Virus record (IMG/VR): IMGVR_UViG_3300045999_006933
Coordinates: 1 to 33,032 of that record
From: a virus
Length of the DNA stretch: 33,032 nt
Direction: 5' to 3' (one strand)
Part shown: one piece after another, positions 9,701 through 17,089 of the stretch
Numbering within the stretch: position 1 is the stretch's first letter
Layout: each line of letters begins with the position of its first letter
Notes under the pieces: model-generated
Database searches by the model: none
Told to the model about the DNA's origin: nothing
Seen by the model: the letters and a program-made list of their open reading frames with translations, nothing else
Translations under genes and position numbers: made by a program

Positions 9701-12188
9701 TTGAATCATAAAATCTAATTTTTCGTATCCCATCTGAATTACCTGGATATTTTAAATCTTGTCTAAAAAGATTTGAATTTACTTTTTTAAACGTACTTGC
9801 TTGATCATCTGATGCATATACTGGAAATGTGTCTTTATTGCTATCTATTAAATACTTACCTTCACTTATACTTGTAAATGTAAAATCACCACCACCGTTT
9901 ATACCTAAATCCGGTGGTTCTTGTTCTTTTAATCGTGTGATTGCGTTTTCCCAAGTAATACCGCCATTGTTAGATGTTAACAAAATAGGTTCGGAACCAA
10001 GACTAGTTGATCCACCACGTGTAGCTGCAAATGTAGTGCCGCCTGCTATCCAGTATGGATAGCCTTCTTCTCCTGCTATTGCACACAATGTCCATGAATT
10101 ATCAGTCCACGGTCCCATTACCGGGTACAATATTGAAAGGTTTGTTGCGCGTATTCCAAAATCACCACCAAGTAAAAATAAAATTGTTCCTTGGCTAAGT
10201 GTTCTAGCAGAATCCAATTCAAATATTTCTGAGAATTTATTTGTTGTACGGTCAATAATAAATGTAGTTACAGTAGAAAATCCATTTGTAGTAATATAGA
10301 ATGCACTACCTAATTGGTTAATCGCATATATGTTTGATTCATCATACGGAATTACCTTTTTTATTCCTTCTGAATACGTATATAATTGTGTCCATGATGT
10401 GCCGCCGTTAGTGGTTTTAAATAAGACATTATTTAGACTAGTTGTATCTTCTATTAACGCAAATACAGTTGAGTTATTTAACGCAACAACCTGTAATATT
10501 TTATGGGAAGAGCCAGTTATAGCCGATGCTACCTCAGACCAAGTAACTGGATCAGTTGAATATGTGGTTTCATTTGTAATAGATCCTGTTTCTTTATATA
10601 TTATTTTTCCGGTATCGGTTCCAGCAAAAATTTTTCCTGTTTTTGCTGTGTGTATTGTAACTAAATTTTGTGAAGTTAATGAAGATGTTTCTTCGACAAA
10701 TCTAAAACTCTTATTAAAATCATAGACATATTTAGTGCCTCTAATTATTTTTGCATTTGCAGTTATAATATAAATTTCACGATAGCTATGTGCTATAAGT
10801 TTTGTTGGTATATCATTTACAACTGTTGTGAAATCACGTTTTACACTTAATCTATACGTACCAAATGAAAATTCATATAACCCGTTTGTTGTTAATATAT
10901 AAGCGTATGCAAGTACATCCTTTTCGGTTGGGTTTTCATCTGTTACCAATTGTAAATCAACTGTATTCTCAGGGATATCAAATTCTATCCAATCTATAGT
11001 TTTTGGATCATCTTCACCCAAGATATTTGGATTTCTAGCTACAAACAGTTTATTTTTAGAAATTGCCGCATAATAATTTACAAGCCCCGCTCGTATTGAT
11101 TTCACATTTTCTATTGGTAAGAAATCCGAATATATACCAGATGATATATATTCCCACGTAAGACCAGAATTACTCGATTTTAATATTCGTGTATGATCGT
11201 CTCCAACTAAAAATACATCAGTAGTGTTTGGTAATAATATGTCATTAAATGCAGGTATTCTGTTATCTCTAGTTAAAACAACGAGTGGACCACTTGCATC
11301 TTCAATTAAAACAGGATTCCATGTATTATTATTACCAGCAAACGATGATTTTTTAATTGCCCCATCTGTTCCAACGGCATATACAACGTTTGAATTTCCA
11401 GTTACAAATTTAATTCTATTTACACATGTTCCCTTTGCGCCAATTGATCCAACATATGTCCATGTCAGTGCACCATCGGTAGATTTATAAAGTCTGCCAT
11501 AATGTGTACCTATAATAAATGTATTGGGGTCATCTGGTTTTACAGCGATAGCGGTTATACAGTCACCTGCAACATCATTTGGAGCAGTTCCCCATAAAAC
11601 AAATTCATTTGATCCAACTTCTTTTTTAAATATTTTTGGAAATACCTGTGCTTCATTACCACTCATAGTTGATATAGCAAGGCCATACCTAACAAATTTT
11701 CTCCAAAATATTGTATCACTTCCAGCACCCGGTGATGCACCAACAACATAAGCTTCATCTTCGTTTGTCCAAAGCATATCAAAACCAACAATTTGATTTG
11801 AAAGAGAATATGCATTTACAAAATTCAATCCACCATCGGTTGAAATATCTATTTTAGTACCGCCGCGTACTGCGCTTCCATCTCTATCAGTTTTTAATGT
11901 GTATATTGTTTTTGAATTTACATGTTGAACCCTGAATCCCATAACAGACGCTTTTGGTACAGTTGCTTGATCAAAGGAAATCCCAGAATCCTGCGATGTT
12001 ACTACGTAATCAAATTGACCATGTGCTACAACTGATCTATTTTTTGCTATTGTTTTAGCATCCGATGCATCGGTACCTGCAATAAATGAGCTTGGTATTG
12101 TATCTGTTGCAAATGTACCAACGATTTTAAATGATCCTGTATCTGCTGCTAATCTACCTTGTACTCGGGAATTTCCAAATATTTTCAT
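3702..12188 (-). CDS. Giant fibre/adhesin: beta-propeller and YadA-head-like repeats with S74 chaperone
   Basis: At 2828 residues this is the largest gene here. Block 1 (about 1-1155) has some 12 Asp-box-like motifs (STDGALTW, TTDSGLSW, SNDSGNTW), as in BNR/Ycf48-type propellers. An acidic Gly-rich linker (DDGGGGEDTEDPE, near 1165) and a Cys-containing segment lead into NVAIGYKAL-type repeats like YadA heads (near 1276). More Asp boxes follow at about 1330-1600, a long YadA-like block at 1680-1990, three Asp boxes at 2200-2395, a second Cys-rich segment (CGCNPLPITWC, near 2413) and a last YadA-like block at 2460-2625. An S74 intramolecular chaperone-like domain begins at SDARDK (2639). About 70 beta-rich residues, with THSLGTRDIIAMVY, end the protein. 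It is likely a trimeric tail or baseplate fibre that binds host surface glycans; the ligand is unknown. It is transcribed as a single gene between two terminators, and its Shine-Dalgarno is modest (AGAGAAC). Confidence 0.8.
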   Translation of the reverse strand: MKIFGNSRVQGRLAADTGSFKIVGTFATDTIPSSFIAGTDASDAKTIAKNRSVVAHGQFDYVVTSQDSGISFDQATVPKASVMGFRVQHVNSKTIYTLKTDRDGSAVRGGTKIDISTDGGLNFVNAYSLSNQIVGFDMLWTNEDEAYVVGASPGAGSDTIFWRKFVRYGLAISTMSGNEAQVFPKIFKKEVGSNEFVLWGTAPNDVAGDCITAIAVKPDDPNTFIIGTHYGRLYKSTDGALTWTYVGSIGAKGTCVNRIKFVTGNSNVVYAVGTDGAIKKSSFAGNNNTWNPVLIEDASGPLVVLTRDNRIPAFNDILLPNTTDVFLVGDDHTRILKSSNSGLTWEYISSGIYSDFLPIENVKSIRAGLVNYYAAISKNKLFVARNPNILGEDDPKTIDWIEFDIPENTVDLQLVTDENPTEKDVLAYAYILTTNGLYEFSFGTYRLSVKRDFTTVVNDIPTKLIAHSYREIYIITANAKIIRGTKYVYDFNKSFRFVEETSSLTSQNLVTIHTAKTGKIFAGTDTGKIIYKETGSITNETTYSTDPVTWSEVASAITGSSHKILQVVALNNSTVFALIEDTTSLNNVLFKTTNGGTSWTQLYTYSEGIKKVIPYDESNIYAINQLGSAFYITTNGFSTVTTFIIDRTTNKFSEIFELDSARTLSQGTILFLLGGDFGIRATNLSILYPVMGPWTDNSWTLCAIAGEEGYPYWIAGGTTFAATRGGSTSLGSEPILLTSNNGGITWENAITRLKEQEPPDLGINGGGDFTFTSISEGKYLIDSNKDTFPVYASDDQASTFKKVNSNLFRQDLKYPGNSDGIRKIRFYDSNFGVAVSDITDQNDPKSFSLISITKDGGANWSYVGGPDLEGFNFNSVFIPTQSISGEYLIYVTAYPKDLSADGYVFVSNDSGNTWKTSPGWTQLPTSNDRLSYQPQDIFFVNDLTGSVTVRGSVNGSPAVELIYRTGDGGINWNPIGITDFAAGDTRGHLQFITVRKGFVAGSYGSNKYAGLFKTTDSGLSWTRLTTPYDSTSNKEVSAMHFLTEAVGVIAMGSEIWITTDSGSNWEKAHDLAYTGIVNEIKFSGNGKFGLAVGHYSATNSTSGEHFVLKSTDSGSSWTLVDSNHDYVDLEFEFDSLRNLTGQPSTLYTVAFAEKITLTEETSIIDDGGGGEDTEDPEIKGCFGVPFISASYYNFENFAYKCNPPSGSNPIYYPNSSNNIGLGKGIFGQNTNIEVARLRNKLTYGAALGVGTLGKAEYSKADTAAGFGAMDMIRNAKNNVAIGYKALSSNRSDIKTSVVNTALNIFATSSIIGINEAGSILVSNDVGDTWTTQFLSIDTASIASGSYSGSLYATKIYKANASEVFVLSNDLSGSSDLKTIISKYNKKTDSYRAVYSSSTYAVDNLSVLTPSTVYALDNTSGTFLKSTNGGNGFGTGSILNTSGNTLKSFKMYSENFGFIVGSKIWKLQSGSSVAWETSSYSGSHTLNAIDYVNASTWIAVGTSGSVYRTSNRGLNWNLVSTGLTTNNLLDVQAVGSKIVAVGESGSIIYSSNTGLTWRSGSFTGTTTGSNYGSIQEVDLIDNSTILARHLNGILKSVDGGKTWYDAAANTQFALFASPSPTGSNASFPRFEIKGLTTTRYSNDVPSTNPNYDLSLKNALTENPVEQQTIPSEIVDENVAVGSYALSSFENASRMVAIGANALKNVDINEGKTSLDSIYEDVFKAIYMGDLITGPEDLNEPQPKLAANYGQIAIGAYSQNTAINSTFNTSVGYATLYDSNESSNNTAIGFYSQHLGHNHRNTSVGVWALGLNGDLTKFAPTASVSLRGGNDNVAIGYKSLLNNLGSVRASQISQSGNIEPQRVFQSIGSRNIAIGNYAFLNASGSADTIAIGYRAVSDHGNDLSDSVFIGNYVGQAFKTKIGTYYSSSQNNDWKFTQTVAVGSRTLQNQTGYDIVAIGANALRGTQSGSNAASPDIVLNSDPVGVLAVGFFNSNILSRNDFSDFSSKKWSNSNYVKKRGDTYFIYDELTNAGKKWDENYSKSKPVSIAIASRQTAYAAIEQTTNNGTRYPLIVRTNNLSSTNGKDPIEWNVVQKPGLLKNIGPIRSIGGKSMKLNVPDTNTMYLLVKGIPGTREGQNYKSAIYKATSNNEFAGDVVDTLSFNQIIDNGRYDPEITDMHFPTATSGMAVGGTKAYISTNGGSTWSIRTVDTTNSGSNVSFNGVWMNAAGDTAYLVGTYGSIYKWNGGTGLFTKLLGASSQTKFGGDFWDTVSIAGVSTPAYFATRANDNQVYITFTDIDFFDDSFGIAIGVYPNNFGTPPQPERPTGQEMLIAITNDGGSSWQHKTITLPVMCGGGRNALGEIRPLPFGEITIIDKQKAIIGMTYGQIAYTTDGGNTWSFTDSHYKVSLKTSSGCGCNPLPITWCSDYKFFEGSSVTISGSNYEDIAQVVTIGSDAQARMPAATDNVAIGYRVQYNGTGSSDASVQIGASATLEGNTILDTVAIGKNSLYNIQYSDKNTAVGTNTLNSLLQTNATLRAMPGPVAGAGFEPSVQTDSSNNTVAGFQAGASLVAGDKNVFLGVNSGQQLNGPNVKTWGNNNVIIGANAPKTQFNIINQVALGNQQMTTHVAWGVPGVAGWIWYSDARDKADTGSFNLGLDFIRQIQPKEFKWDGRFNYVSGSPNGTYKHSGSSYGYIAQDLEAAALASGVSGSLFVMGASGSYSGSVSATGSFDIKMIKPAMVNLVAVNAIKQLDTTVTYLSSSKYTTNLGDGSNVTYPVTHSLGTRDIIAMVYSNNSNFVVYPTMSINSTNTMTVTFNTIPTTNEYRLVVMR

Positions 12189-12236
12189 GTTTGTTCTCTA
12201 TATTAGTTTCGATTAATCATATGCATAGTTTGTACA

Positions 12237-12247
12237 TATAAATATAT
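12237..12247 (-). promoter_or_regulatory. Late-promoter-like motif before the giant fibre gene
   Basis: The sense strand reads ATATATTTATA, 49 nt upstream of the ATG and 10 nt past the tail-tube terminator. It shares the ATATTTATA core with the other junction motifs. Confidence 0.5.
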
Positions 12248-12256
12248 TTTTGCCAT

Positions 12257-12285
12257 AAAAAAAATCCCCACCGAAGTGAGGATTT
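12257..12285 (-). terminator. Rho-independent terminator after the tail tube gene
   Basis: The minus strand pairs AAATCCTCAC with GTGGGGATTT (10 bp including one T-G wobble) around a TTCG tetraloop, followed by a T run. It lies 24 nt after the tail tube stop. The stable UUCG loop and long stem make this one of the clearest regulatory signals in the window. Confidence 0.9.
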
Positions 12286-12309
12286 ATAGATATTTTTGCT
12301 AAGCTTCTT

Positions 12310-12798
12310 TTAGAATTGGAGGATTGCGTAATCGTAAGAAAGTGTTAATGTTATTTCAACTGCACTTTCGGTACCCCAGTCAAAATCTCCAAAGTTTGTT
12401 TCCTTGATGAATGCACCTTTAATTGTCCATTCTTCAATCTTATCACCAACAGGACCAAGTGTATTAAATGTAATATCCTTCTTATAAAAATCTGCATATC
12501 CATCTCTACCAGTTACAGATTCATGGGAAAGGCGTATCCATTCAAGTGTTGCTTGTGCGGCAGATGGCACGATTGGATCATATAATTTAATTTGAAGATC
12601 CTGCCATTCGCCCTTTCCTTTTAATTGACGCTTCACATTTATATGTTCCATTGTAACCTTACCGAAGTTGATGTTTGGTCTTTGTGCTGCCTTTATAAGA
12701 TAGGCAGGAACACCTTCGATATACATAATAAATCTGTTTAAGACCTTTGGTTCAAAGGCAGTAAACATAATTTCGGTAGGACTTAAAAGATCGGCCAT
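12310..12798 (-). CDS. 19: Tail tube protein (gp19-like)
   Basis: The 162-residue product has the size and pattern of T4 gp19-type tail tube monomers: NRFIMYIEGVPAYLIKAAQRP at residues 21-41, the charged segment WQDLQIKLYDPIVPSAAQ, and a beta-rich C-terminus ending VEITLTLSYDYAILQF. Hexameric rings of this protein stack into the inner conduit for DNA ejection, inside the sheath and around the tape measure. The gene directly follows the tail sheath gene, as in T4 (18 then 19). The ATG has a strong AAGGAG 7 nt upstream, and its own promoter-like motif lies 32 nt before the start, which suits a product needed in many copies. A strong terminator follows. Confidence 0.93.
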   Translation of the reverse strand: MADLLSPTEIMFTAFEPKVLNRFIMYIEGVPAYLIKAAQRPNINFGKVTMEHINVKRQLKGKGEWQDLQIKLYDPIVPSAAQATLEWIRLSHESVTGRDGYADFYKKDITFNTLGPVGDKIEEWTIKGAFIKETNFGDFDWGTESAVEITLTLSYDYAILQF

Positions 12799-12829
12799 TT
12801 ATTTCTCCTTAGTTTCAGTTACGTTTTTA

Positions 12830-12840
12830 TATAAATATCA
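12830..12840 (-). promoter_or_regulatory. Late-promoter-like motif before the tail tube gene
   Basis: The sense strand reads TGATATTTATA (continuing TAAAAACG), 32 nt upstream of the ATG in the gap after the tail sheath gene. It is one of the best matches to the shared consensus. Confidence 0.55.
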
Positions 12841-12852
12841 AATGTTTAAATA

Positions 12853-15285
12853 TTATTCTGGAAACTCTGCGCCAGTTGGCTGAACGTTGAAATCTAATAC
12901 GATAAATTCTGCTGTTCTAGTTGGCTGTAGATATAATTGACCATACATAATATTTCTGTCTATAACGTCTGGTGTATTATTTGTTTCGTCCATAATCACT
13001 CTGAATGCAAATAATCCTTGGCGTTGTTGAATTGATTCGAGATATGGTGTTACTATATTCAGGAATCTATTGCGTGTTGCCGCAGTATTCTGTTCAAATA
13101 CCAAGAATCTAGTTGATGCCGCTATAAATTTCTTTGCTGCAATCAATAAACGTCTAACATTAATTCTATCTAATGCAGATGGTCTTGCTTGAAGAGTTTT
13201 CTGTCCCCATACACAAACGCCTTGTCCAGGGAATGATGCAATTGGATTGACTCGGTTTTCATAAAGTGAATCACGTTCTGTTTGAGTTAATCTAGACTTA
13301 GATTGTATAACTTCAGTTAATCCACCACGATTTAATCCTGCTGGTGCAAACCATTCTGCAGCTACTCTATCGCTGAATGATATAACACCTGGTAGTACCA
13401 CAGAAGGAGGTACCCAGACTGGTTTATTTCTATCAGTATCTACAATTTTTACCCATGGATAGTAAGTAGCAGTATAACTTGAATCAAAACCGGCTACAGT
13501 ACTTACTATGTCGGTCACGGAGGCATCATATCCTGCGGCATCCATAACATAGAAAGTATCACCGCGCTCTTCTGCCATATCCTTTGCATACGTTGTTATC
13601 GATGAATGCAATGAATGAAGAACACCCGGTGTTATTATCATATTAATATCGAATTCATCTTTGTTTGATATTGCATCAAGTGCTTTTTTATATGCAGTAT
13701 ACCCAGCTGCAGATGTTGATGATATATCAAATCCTTGTGTATTTCCAGCTGTAATGTATTGCCCAGTTCTCTTTTGAAGATTTGGTTTTTGACCGTCAAA
13801 TCCACCTTGGAACGGAACAATGAATTTTCTAGTATCAATTGAAGTATCAGATGTTAATCCAATTGATCCAGTATATGGAGCCGCTGCTGTTGGATATGCT
13901 GCTCCCAGCGGTTGATTATAATCAGAAAGTACAAAATCTATATTGTTTCCGAATGTAAGTTGTGCTGATACTGGCAGTGGTGCTAAATAGTTTACATTGT
14001 CTGTATTTTGGAAATCGAAATCAAACCCCCAATATTTTCTCTTATTATATGTACCACCGATTGTCTGTCCAACTACATACGTTGCTGCTTCTGGTTGTGT
14101 GAACGAGCTAGGAATTGGGCTATATAATGCTCTAAATCCAAAAGGTACCAGTGAAGGGTCGGTTGCTCCATTCTCAACTGCATCGTCTAATTTTACTCTT
14201 ATGTAATTTGATTTATTTGGATAATCACCCAGTACACTTACTTTTCCATTTGAATCTACGGAGTAATATCTATCCCCAATTACTCTCGATATGAACAATG
14301 GAGAATTAGGATCAAGATTACATGTAAATTGCTCAATGATGGATGGTCTTAAATCATCATCTTCATGTGAAAATGGAGCATTTTTGATATCACTTTGATC
14401 TACATATCGAACAATAACATCAAACTGCCCGTACTGTGAACCAGCGATAGTACCAGCAGGACGAATGTTTGTTATACCTACTTTTACATCCATGTTAGTT
14501 GCTGTACCGTCAGAAAGATGTACAAACTTAAATAAGTTTACAAGCTGTCCACCAACCTTTTGTGAAGTGATCCACGGAGTTTCGGCAGGTAGATATGGAT
14601 TTTGGAAATCCCAGTTATCGTTGGTTGTTCCCAATTGCATTGTCAATGATGTAAATCCACTTGCAATTAATTCTTCTGCTTTATTTGAGAATAATGAATA
14701 ATTGTAAACAGGGTTTGTTCCTATTGGACTGTATCCAAAAAGTTTTCCTATAAAGTCAGCACTATTTGGATCAATTGAGGCAGAGTATCCAGTTCCATTT
14801 TTGTTTGTTGCGTTTGTAAATGTAGATGTATCGGTTACAAATGATCCCGATATTGTTAATACGAAAGAGCCACTTGGTGCTCCAGCTGTAAACGATGAAG
14901 ACTGAAACAGATTTGTTGCTCCATCTGTTGTTACAACATATGTTGGGTGTAGCATAGAAATTAAATAAGACTCACTACCAGAATTTGCAACAATTGCAAT
15001 TGGACGTGTCAATTCATATCCACCTGTTCCAAGAACTCTTACAACAGTTGCACTTGGTGCATTATTTAGATATGATTTTGCTGTATATGGTAAGTATGTA
15101 TTTTCAGAGAAGCCACCAAACTTGGTAACAAATTCTCTGAAAGACCCTACTGTTGTTGGAACAAACGCAGGACCCTTTATTGTTGGTCCTACTAATGCAG
15201 CACCAATTTGTGCTACTGCTTGCGGGAGAAATGACGAATCAATTTCTCTTGAAAATACACCAGGACTTACAATTCTTTCTGCCAC
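12853..15285 (-). CDS. 18: Contractile tail sheath protein (gp18-like)
   Basis: The 810-residue protein begins MAERIVSPGVFSREIDSSFL and continues with AALVGPTIKGPAFVPT, the typical N-terminus of T4-type sheath proteins. The C-terminal part (ASFPGQGVCVWGQKTLQ, RINVRRLLIAAKKFIAAS, PTRTAEFIVLDFNVQPTG) matches the conserved sheath core that forms the contractile helix around the tube. T4 gp18 is 659 residues; the extra length lies in the variable middle region exposed on the tail surface. The start is GTG at 15283-15285, six bases after GGAG. An out-of-frame ATG overlaps it by two bases and stops after a few codons. The gene sits between the small coiled-coil gene and the tail tube gene. Confidence 0.95.
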   Translation of the reverse strand: MAERIVSPGVFSREIDSSFLPQAVAQIGAALVGPTIKGPAFVPTTVGSFREFVTKFGGFSENTYLPYTAKSYLNNAPSATVVRVLGTGGYELTRPIAIVANSGSESYLISMLHPTYVVTTDGATNLFQSSSFTAGAPSGSFVLTISGSFVTDTSTFTNATNKNGTGYSASIDPNSADFIGKLFGYSPIGTNPVYNYSLFSNKAEELIASGFTSLTMQLGTTNDNWDFQNPYLPAETPWITSQKVGGQLVNLFKFVHLSDGTATNMDVKVGITNIRPAGTIAGSQYGQFDVIVRYVDQSDIKNAPFSHEDDDLRPSIIEQFTCNLDPNSPLFISRVIGDRYYSVDSNGKVSVLGDYPNKSNYIRVKLDDAVENGATDPSLVPFGFRALYSPIPSSFTQPEAATYVVGQTIGGTYNKRKYWGFDFDFQNTDNVNYLAPLPVSAQLTFGNNIDFVLSDYNQPLGAAYPTAAAPYTGSIGLTSDTSIDTRKFIVPFQGGFDGQKPNLQKRTGQYITAGNTQGFDISSTSAAGYTAYKKALDAISNKDEFDINMIITPGVLHSLHSSITTYAKDMAEERGDTFYVMDAAGYDASVTDIVSTVAGFDSSYTATYYPWVKIVDTDRNKPVWVPPSVVLPGVISFSDRVAAEWFAPAGLNRGGLTEVIQSKSRLTQTERDSLYENRVNPIASFPGQGVCVWGQKTLQARPSALDRINVRRLLIAAKKFIAASTRFLVFEQNTAATRNRFLNIVTPYLESIQQRQGLFAFRVIMDETNNTPDVIDRNIMYGQLYLQPTRTAEFIVLDFNVQPTGAEFPE

Positions 15286-15308
15286 ATTATTCTCCTAAAT
15301 AAATTGTT

Positions 15309-15599
15309 TTAGTTATTAGATGATTCCTCAGATTTCGGCTGAAACGTACCGCTCTCTAAGTCTAAAACACCATCTCCATATTTCGTATTAAATTCTTGAA
15401 TCATATCTTGTTCTTGTTTTCTCAGTTCTTCGTACTTTTTCCATGCTTCATTCTCTACTTCTTCCAATGCCTTCATTCTATTTTCAACTATCTTTTTTTC
15501 AATTTCCAATTGTCCTAACTCAGCTGAGAACGCGAAGTAATCATTTTGCATTTTTTTGATTTGTTCCATGTCCTCTTGACTAAATTTAATTGCTTCCAT
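15309..15599 (-). CDS. Small coiled-coil protein of the tail cluster, function unknown
   Basis: This 96-residue, Glu/Lys-rich protein is almost entirely predicted helix (FSAELGQLEIEKKIVENRMK, then WKKYEELRKQEQDMIQEF). It ends with the short segment KYGDGVLDLESGTF and an acidic Ser-rich tail. Small proteins with this helix plus KYGxGxLDLxxGxF pattern occur near tail genes of other phages as far as I recall, but I know no established function. A strong GGAGG precedes the ATG and a promoter-like motif lies 35 nt upstream, so it starts a unit with the sheath gene 24 nt downstream. A role in tail assembly is inferred from position only. Confidence 0.7.
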   Translation of the reverse strand: MEAIKFSQEDMEQIKKMQNDYFAFSAELGQLEIEKKIVENRMKALEEVENEAWKKYEELRKQEQDMIQEFNTKYGDGVLDLESGTFQPKSEESSNN

Positions 15600-15633
15600 A
15601 AAACCTCCATAGTTAAAAAAATTCTATTCATTT

Positions 15634-15644
15634 AATAAATATTA
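15634..15644 (-). promoter_or_regulatory. Late-promoter-like motif before the coiled-coil/sheath genes
   Basis: The sense strand reads TAATATTTATT, 35 nt upstream of the ATG at 15599. It is preceded by a ten-base A run just after the gp15-like stop. It shares the ATATTTAT core, although the first bases differ from the best copies. Confidence 0.45.
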
Positions 15645-15653
15645 TTTTTTTTT

Positions 15654-16565
15654 TCAAAAATTGTTATTATTCAACGTATCTGTATAATATTTTTTATCGT
15701 TTGGTCCTTTTCTATTTTCTTTAAAATCCTGATCTATTTCGCTGACTATTTCCTCATTAAAAACTAGTCGTTTGGTGGATAATCTCCGTTTAGCTACCAC
15801 TTCACCATGAACCGATTCTCTTACCAAATACCCATACGTTTCTATATTAAATGAAGCCCTAACTAATCTATCTTCATTTATATTTGGTAAGTTTTCTATT
15901 GTATAGCTATCTGCATACGATCTAAATTTATAGTTATTTTTATCTCCAAATGATTGTCCTTCATAGAATATCATGGTTTCAATTAAATCATTTAATTGCG
16001 ACTGGTATTCACACCAAAATTGAAATTCATATGTTATTTTAACGTAATCGGGGGGTTGCATTATATAAAACTCACTCTGTCTCCTTGCACCAGACTGAAT
16101 TGAAAACTGATCATATCTAAAGTTTTTATCGTATTTTGATTCAGCTAGATAATATAAATCTTCAACCGGTGATACTTTGTTCCGTTTTAGCTGTGAATCA
16201 AGGTCTACGGATGATCGTCTAAATGCAATTACAGGAATTAAAATTTTTCCTTTTTTATCTCTTATATATCCCTCTTTTTGTACATTTGACCATTTTTCAG
16301 AATTCATGTATAAAATTGGAACGTCTATAAGTGAATCGTTTTCAACCACTTTTGGTTTTATCACATTCTCAAAAAAACTTTTTATAGCAAAATCAATATC
16401 ATATAATGTTATATTCGGTGGTTTAACATTATCTTGATCCCGTCTTATTTGGGTATGACGCGCTTGCCCTAATGCATGATTTGGTCTTGTTACTTTATCC
16501 GCATCATCTATAAAAGAATCTACTGTTCTTTTTAATGGTGGTCTATATTTTTGAGAATTTCTCAT
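15654..16565 (-). CDS. 15: gp15-like tail terminator / sheath stabiliser
   Basis: The 303-residue product has the pattern expected of the T4 gp15 family: a leading helix (DIDFAIKSFFENVIKPKV, about residues 56-73), then IDVPILYMNSEKWSNVQ and an ILIPVIAFRRSS strand. Next comes a long middle domain with YVKITYEFQFWCEYQSQLND and a beta-rich C-terminal half. gp15 forms the ring that caps the finished tail and joins it to the neck. Position supports this: gp13- and gp14-like genes precede it and the sheath and tube genes follow, the same order as T4 genes 13-14-15 and 18-19. It starts two bases after the previous stop. The last 40 residues are charged and probably disordered. Confidence 0.75.
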   Translation of the reverse strand: MRNSQKYRPPLKRTVDSFIDDADKVTRPNHALGQARHTQIRRDQDNVKPPNITLYDIDFAIKSFFENVIKPKVVENDSLIDVPILYMNSEKWSNVQKEGYIRDKKGKILIPVIAFRRSSVDLDSQLKRNKVSPVEDLYYLAESKYDKNFRYDQFSIQSGARRQSEFYIMQPPDYVKITYEFQFWCEYQSQLNDLIETMIFYEGQSFGDKNNYKFRSYADSYTIENLPNINEDRLVRASFNIETYGYLVRESVHGEVVAKRRLSTKRLVFNEEIVSEIDQDFKENRKGPNDKKYYTDTLNNNNF

Positions 16566-16567
16566 AA

Positions 16568-17089
16568 TTAAAAATTATGTGGTAAATTATTTTCTTTATT
16601 TATTCCAGCTCTAACTTGTTCGATATTAAGCTTGCTTCTACGTGTTATATGACCTTGTGCTATTATAGAAAAATTAGATCCCCATTCTGTACCAGTTGAC
16701 GCATAATCTGGATTTTTTCCTAAGATATATTGGTTGTCTATTACATTATCTATTTCATAGTATTCACCATTATATTCAACCAAATCCCCAACTTCAATAA
16801 CAAGTGATATTTCGACTAAAATGTCCCGTAAAAATTGGAACTCTATTGGCTGAGAAAAATCAATAGTTGGATTATCGAAATTGTATTGCTGTGCAGACCT
16901 ATTTACTAAACATGGTATTTTTACACCGGCATAGTAAATTTTGTTATCCGCTTCCTCGTAAATATTAGTAGTTGTTTTTTCAAGTGACAACTTAAATATA
17001 CTGACTTCAATGTCTATTATATCTACTATTAATTCTTTATTTAACGTATTAAATAAACTTATATCTCTATATTTTCCGTAAAGTGCCAT
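16568..17089 (-). CDS. 14: Neck / head-tail connector protein (gp14-like by position)
   Basis: The 173-residue protein contains a beta-rich core with GDLVEYNGEYYEIDNVIDNQ at about 101-120 followed by YILGKNPDY, and a basic C-terminus (GHITRRSKLNIEQV). Its ATG overlaps the stop of the gp13-like gene in TAATG and it is followed two bases later by the gp15-like gene, so the three are translationally linked. The GDxVxYxGxxYEI pattern is typical of small head-tail connector or stopper proteins that bind under the portal. T4 gp14 is longer (256 residues), so the equivalence rests mainly on gene order. Confidence 0.6.
   Translation of the reverse strand: MALYGKYRDISLFNTLNKELIVDIIDIEVSIFKLSLEKTTTNIYEEADNKIYYAGVKIPCLVNRSAQQYNFDNPTIDFSQPIEFQFLRDILVEISLVIEVGDLVEYNGEYYEIDNVIDNQYILGKNPDYASTGTEWGSNFSIIAQGHITRRSKLNIEQVRAGINKENNLPHNF

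Noticed and set aside
12230-12250. Plus-strand TATAAATA as a normal T4 late promoter firing rightward
   Set aside because: All genes run leftward, and the motif spacing tracks minus-strand start codons and terminators. Antisense use cannot be excluded, but it is not the simplest reading.
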